64,000 bases of DNA, taken from Raphanus sativus (taxonomy: Eukaryota; Streptophyta; Magnoliopsida; Brassicales; Brassicaceae). The stretch is from contig NC_079516.1 in the NCBI RefSeq assembly GCF_000801105.2, positions 15,648,383-15,712,382 of the forward strand, written 5' to 3'. Shown here one piece after another: positions 60,134 to 64,000 of the stretch; position 1 is the first letter of the stretch; each line of letters starts with the position of its first letter. A program made the position numbers and the translations under genes. The notes beneath the pieces are model-generated. The model made no database searches. It saw only the letters and a program-made list of their open reading frames with translations, and had not been told where the DNA came from.

Positions 60134-61049
60134 TCATCCAATATATTCTTCATCCAAGTTAGTTAATTTATTTTAATTTTTAATTTAGGTACTTTAGCTT
60201 ACATTACTCAAATTTACATGTTATATTTTTTAGACTTAAGGATATTTAAAGATATATAAATTTTGAAAAATTTAAAATAATTTAAACGGGTTATCAAACC
60301 GGCAAAGATCTAAATCAAACAGGAACCAAAGTTTATAAATACCGGAATAAAGATAGAATCTTTAAACTCAAAAATATCAAACCCGAATAAATTTTAACCG
60401 GATTCGAGTGGATACCCAAATACCTATTCCTAACTTAGTCAATATAAAACGATCAAATATTATAAATATACTATTTAGTATAAATAAATAAAAACTAAAA
60501 ATGAAAATTAATATCCATGCGGTCGCACGGGTCAAGATCTAGTTAGCATTAATCCTAATTACTTTTAGTAAACTTTTTCAATTTATTTTAAAAAGAACCT
60601 TTTGTATTTTCTATTGGAAAAAGTTGCAATCTAATCTTTCTTTTAAAAAAAAAATTCTTCAGATGATTCCATCAAGCAGCAACCGGTTGCATGAAGCAGG
60701 ACTCCAAGCAGAGTCTTTAAGTCATCATAGTTACAATAATAATTCACAATTGCACACTAATGTTTCTTCCAGTAACATGATGCTTCAATCTCCTGTGAAC
60801 TCACTGGAAACCTCTACCTTAGCCAGTAGCTTCACCCACTTACCAACACTTACCCAATTTACTGACTCAGTATCTCAGGTTTTTAAGCTATCCTTCAATT
60901 TTTTTTCCCTGTTTCCATTTTTATATAGTCAGATGATTTGAACATACGTTTGTGTGTGTTTTCAGTATCAAATGTTTAGCCAAGAAGATTTACTGAGCAT
61001 TGTAGGGATGGGAGTGGCACATGATCCAACCATGTATCTCAAAACATGA
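57807..61049 (+). CDS. CIB2: CIB2-type bHLH transcription factor (bHLH78)
   Basis: Seven exons: 57807-58328, 58515-58655, 58819-58884, 58979-59047, 59227-59304, 60663-60878 and 60966-61049, giving 391 residues. Start at [10 protein letters not shown]. The N-terminal half is Ser/Pro/Gln/Gly-rich ([26 protein letters not shown]). A basic region follows ([21 protein letters not shown], with the ERxRR DNA contacts), then the helix-loop-helix ([20 protein letters not shown]). CIB proteins bind E-box/G-box DNA and act with cryptochrome 2 to promote flowering. It is about 100 residues shorter than I recall for Arabidopsis CIB2, mainly from loss between the N-terminal block and the basic region. A one-base shift near the end replaces the conserved SQ.MKIEL ending, which is still readable in another frame to 61063. 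Intron 5 holds a Helitron. Confidence 0.93.
59458..60542 (+). mobile_element. Non-autonomous Helitron in CIB2 intron 5
   Basis: Begins TCTATATTATAAAAGAGAAG after an A and ends with hairpin CATGCGGTCGCACG, spacer GGTCAAGAT, CTAG at 60539-60542, then T. 1085 bp, no coding, a TA run at about 60097-60126. It shares most of its length with the copy at 24072-25382. It expands intron 5 to 1358 bp without touching the splice sites. Confidence 0.88.
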
Positions 61050-62401
61050 AAATTGAGCTTTGATCAACCACATATATTTTTCAAGGTCTCAAGCAAGGGA
61101 ATAAGAAAAAAGATTGAGGGGTGTACATAACCACGCCAGTCTCTGTGATTTATTCCTATACTCATTACTATACATATACACATTTATGACAGTAACCTAT
61201 TTATGTCATTTTACAATTCATTATTAGGGTTCAATTGTATCGTTATCTTTGGATTCCTTTTGCTTGTATGATGTTATATCATTGTAGGTTCATAACCTCC
61301 ACTACAATCCATGATACTTAATCTACAGCAGATTAGGCTAAACAAAAAAAAATGTATCTACTAGAGTAAGTGATAGGCGATACTAGTTCTAACTTGGACC
61401 CTACGCAAACTATTCCACATGATTAGAATTTTCTTGGTATATTGAAATCAAGTGTTCATTTATTATGTCGAATCAAATGTTGTGGTTAGTGTGCAATCTT
61501 ATCTAAATCATTTTACATGATACAATTTACGACATAAAATTTGCCCACAAATATCATGAAACAAAAAGTAATCAAAATCGTAATGATGGACTAAAATCTG
61601 ATAATATTATCTCTAGATTGATTAATCAACCATCTAAATCTTGAATTTTCAGAAAATGGTGTTTAATATTTTGAGTATCATACAATCTTGACTTGTAAGT
61701 TGATGTAGTTTCAACCAAACGTGGTTCGTTTATAAGAAACACTGATAATCTTGAGTTTATTTATAGTAGTGCAAAACGATTACGTAAAATGAATAACTGA
61801 CTTATGTAATAACAACAATGATTTTTTTTTGTAATAAAAACAATGATAATTATAACTGTTGCAGGATATTATTTTAAGTTTGAATGGCAATTAAAAATTT
61901 AGCGATCACATGGCTATGGTCCTATGGACTCTGATTCGTGGACTTGGCTCACGGAATAATGATAAATGGATTAATCACCAACTACTTTTAAGTTCATTAT
62001 TGAAAATTGTTAATTAAAATCTTTGTAAACCTTTCTGCTTGTACATATAAAATAACGGATTGGATTATTGAGCATATGAGTAAGTAGGGTGAATTAATTG
62101 TTTTAATTTACTAGTACTTTATTTTTTTTCTGTGCTAACTATTACTTTAATCTTTTGTGTGTGCTAAGTGCTAACTAGTCCATTAATCTTTTCTATTCAG
62201 AAAGCAAAGAAAAAAAAGAAGAAGAAGATGCATTGAATGTGCGCGGTATATATCTAATTATATAAAGTAGAGTTTGAATCTCTCTTAGGGTGTCCACCTA
62301 GGATTCCAGGTCATCAATTCACTCTCCCTGCTTCTGCCACGTGTCACGTTTCAGCACTTAGCTTCGTCTGTCGTTTGAAACACACGATTCTACATTTAGA
62401 A
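61050..62401. other. 3' flank of CIB2
   Basis: CIB2 3' untranslated region, then AT-rich spacer. A GAA-type purine run at about 62206-62229. No gene recognised. Confidence 0.4.
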
Positions 62402-63938
62402 GGGTGTATTGAATCAAAGACTTTAGATGATTGTGAGATTTGATTAAAATCCCCTGTTATTCAAGTAGTGATTTAGATTATCTTTTAAAAATCCCCTGTT
62501 ATTCAATAGGAAATTTGTTCAAAGTTATTAACTATCACTTGAAATCATCTGTTATTCAATTAACAATTTTTAAAAACTAAATCAAATTTAGTGTTATTCA
62601 AAGGTAAATAGTTTTTAGAAAAAAAAGTTGTAAAGAGGATTTGAGAATGCTTTACGTCAATTTTTAGTTAAAAACAACCCCCATAGAATAACATCTGTGG
62701 AGATGTTATTTGAGACAACTGAAATAAAAAAAAAACATTACCTTGCCGTAAAAAAAACTCCGACTCTTTTTCGTAACAGGTTTCTCTAACCTAAAACACG
62801 ACTGGTTATTTCATCACTTTTGCACCTCGAGTATTGATTCAATTGAGTAAGCCATCTAGAGAACAGAACAAAGAGACTGTGGTTGAGTTCATGGTTCTCG
62901 CTCGATTTACCACTTCTCGAAAGTTTTCACCACTGTTTTGATGTAAAATTGTTGATCGGTTCGAGCAGCCATGCAATGAATCGCTTTGAGCTGCGTTCTT
63001 CTCAACACAGAAGCTCATATATGAGAACAATGTCTTGTGAGTTTGTTCTTTATCTTTCCTTCACATCTCTCTTTTTTTTACCTTCCAGTGTATAAATGGA
63101 CGGATTTGACAAGTTGAGTAAGTGAAAAATCGATGAACTTTTATGGTTCTCGGATACCGTTTACATCAGAGATTTACAAAACATGCGTACTAACAGGGAA
63201 CTAATTGGAGACAGCAATGGATCCTTCACCAAGATAATCATAAGAGAGCTCTTGAGGCGACTGGCAGAGTGTTTCATGTCCAATTAATAAATTCATGTAT
63301 GTTGACTTAAGATGCCATTCTTAGAACGAAATTGGGGATGCAAAGTCTGGGTGTTTTTAAAATATAAGCTTCACAGATGCTATCTCGGAATGGTAAAAAA
63401 GGCAAACCATAAACTATAATGTAGAGATTCTAGGAGGCCTGACATATATAGAAGATAGTTTGGGGTCTTCATCGCAGCACTGTTGAATAAATTCCCTACT
63501 TGTATCCAGCGATGAAGGAGTACATTATTGGTTTATTTACTCCCATGCAACTCTTCAAGGTGAAAAGCCATGGATGATTTTTTTGTTTTTTTGGAATAGC
63601 CTTCACGTGTAGTAAGTTCTCCTATTTCGTTATACATATTGGTAATATATTGTAATAAAAATGTTAATGGCCAAGTTGATTTCGTTATGCATTTTCATAG
63701 TGATCGGGTAGATAAACCGTAAGAAGAGAAATATAATGACCAAAACTAGTATTTGTTGTTTCAAAATCACCTAAACAACTTTAAAATCTATACAGGATAT
63801 CTTATCAAATCACCTAAAGATTTTTATTTGTTATTTTTAAATTTCATCAAAATCACCCAAATAACTTCAAAACTCATCAAAATCCCATTAAATTAAAACA
63901 CCTTAAAAGCTTCTAAAATCCTTGGTTCAATACACCCC
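62402..63938. mobile_element. Non-autonomous DNA transposon with long TIRs
   Basis: Left end GGGTGTATTGAATCAAAGAC and right end (reverse complement) GGGTGTATTGAACCAAGGAT match over the first 20 bases with three differences, and resemblance continues inward. Subterminal parts carry repeated short motifs: AATCCCCTGTTATTCAA-like on the left (62450-62620), AAAATCACC-like on the right (63760-63900). Open frames inside (62840-63100) match no family. No transposase. Confidence 0.65.
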
Positions 63939-64000
63939 CCTTAAGCTTTTGAAAAACGTACGAAAGCAACAAATCACACCTAAATGTTTGGAAAGAAACA

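Overview
This window is nuclear DNA of a crucifer, most likely a Brassica or close Brassiceae relative. Genes have GT-AG introns and AT-rich intergenic DNA packed with Helitrons, Stowaway-type MITEs and short retroposons. The order of recognisable genes follows Arabidopsis chromosome 5 near At5g48 (from memory): DUF868, BIR1, FRL3, GLR1-type receptor, SKS3, glyoxalase-like, DIR1, NOI9, AUG3, CIB2. Several members are decayed, as expected in a post-polyploidy genome losing duplicates.

Layout. 0.4-1.4 kb: DUF868 gene (-). 2.0-4.4 kb: a retroposon with a 16-bp target-site duplication and a Stowaway MITE. 5.3-6.7 kb: an intronless replication-type histone H3.1 gene with octamer motifs upstream, then an RPL5 pseudogene. 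6.75-6.98 kb: a strong 230-bp foldback. 7.4-9.5 kb: BIR1 (-), divergent from FRL3 (10.8-12.7 kb, +). 14.0-17.3 kb: a GLR1-type receptor with three frameshifts near its 3' end, and a second 3' fragment at 22.0-22.7 kb. A Helitron with three stacked 5' ends and a broken LINE RNase H piece lie between them. 24.1-25.4 kb: a Helitron with a nested MITE. 26.5-29.1 kb: SKS3 (-), 8 exons, intact. 31.4-32.0 kb: DUF538 gene. 33.4-33.6 kb: tRNA-Lys plus a degenerate tandem copy. 33.9-34.7 kb: broken glyoxalase-like gene whose stop codon coincides with a MITE end. 35.4-35.7 kb: DIR1 (-). 39.1-39.8 kb: RIN4/NOI-family gene. 40.3-43.9 kb: two Helitrons of opposite orientation. 45.0-45.9 kb: first three exons of augmin AUG3 only. 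47.0-55.7 kb: a TIR-NB-LRR gene, with introns full of MITEs and a 26-bp minisatellite, one frameshift in the TIR exon, and a duplicated C-terminal tail. 56.2-57.3 kb: 3' remnant of a second such gene. 57.8-61.0 kb: bHLH factor CIB2 with a 1.1-kb Helitron in an intron. 62.4-63.9 kb: a TIR-flanked non-autonomous DNA transposon.

Functional theme. BIR1 (restrains BAK1/SOBIR1 immunity), DIR1 (long-distance systemic acquired resistance), a NOI protein with an AvrRpt2-type cleavage motif, and a TNL receptor all relate to immunity. They are linked here, but nothing in the sequence shows they are co-regulated. FRL3, CIB2 and H3.1 belong to flowering/light and chromatin functions. I saw no CRISPR, viral genome or prokaryotic-type system. 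The features I would look at first are the foldback downstream of BIR1, the amplified TNL tail exons, the intronic minisatellite, and the Helitron with triplicated 5' ends.
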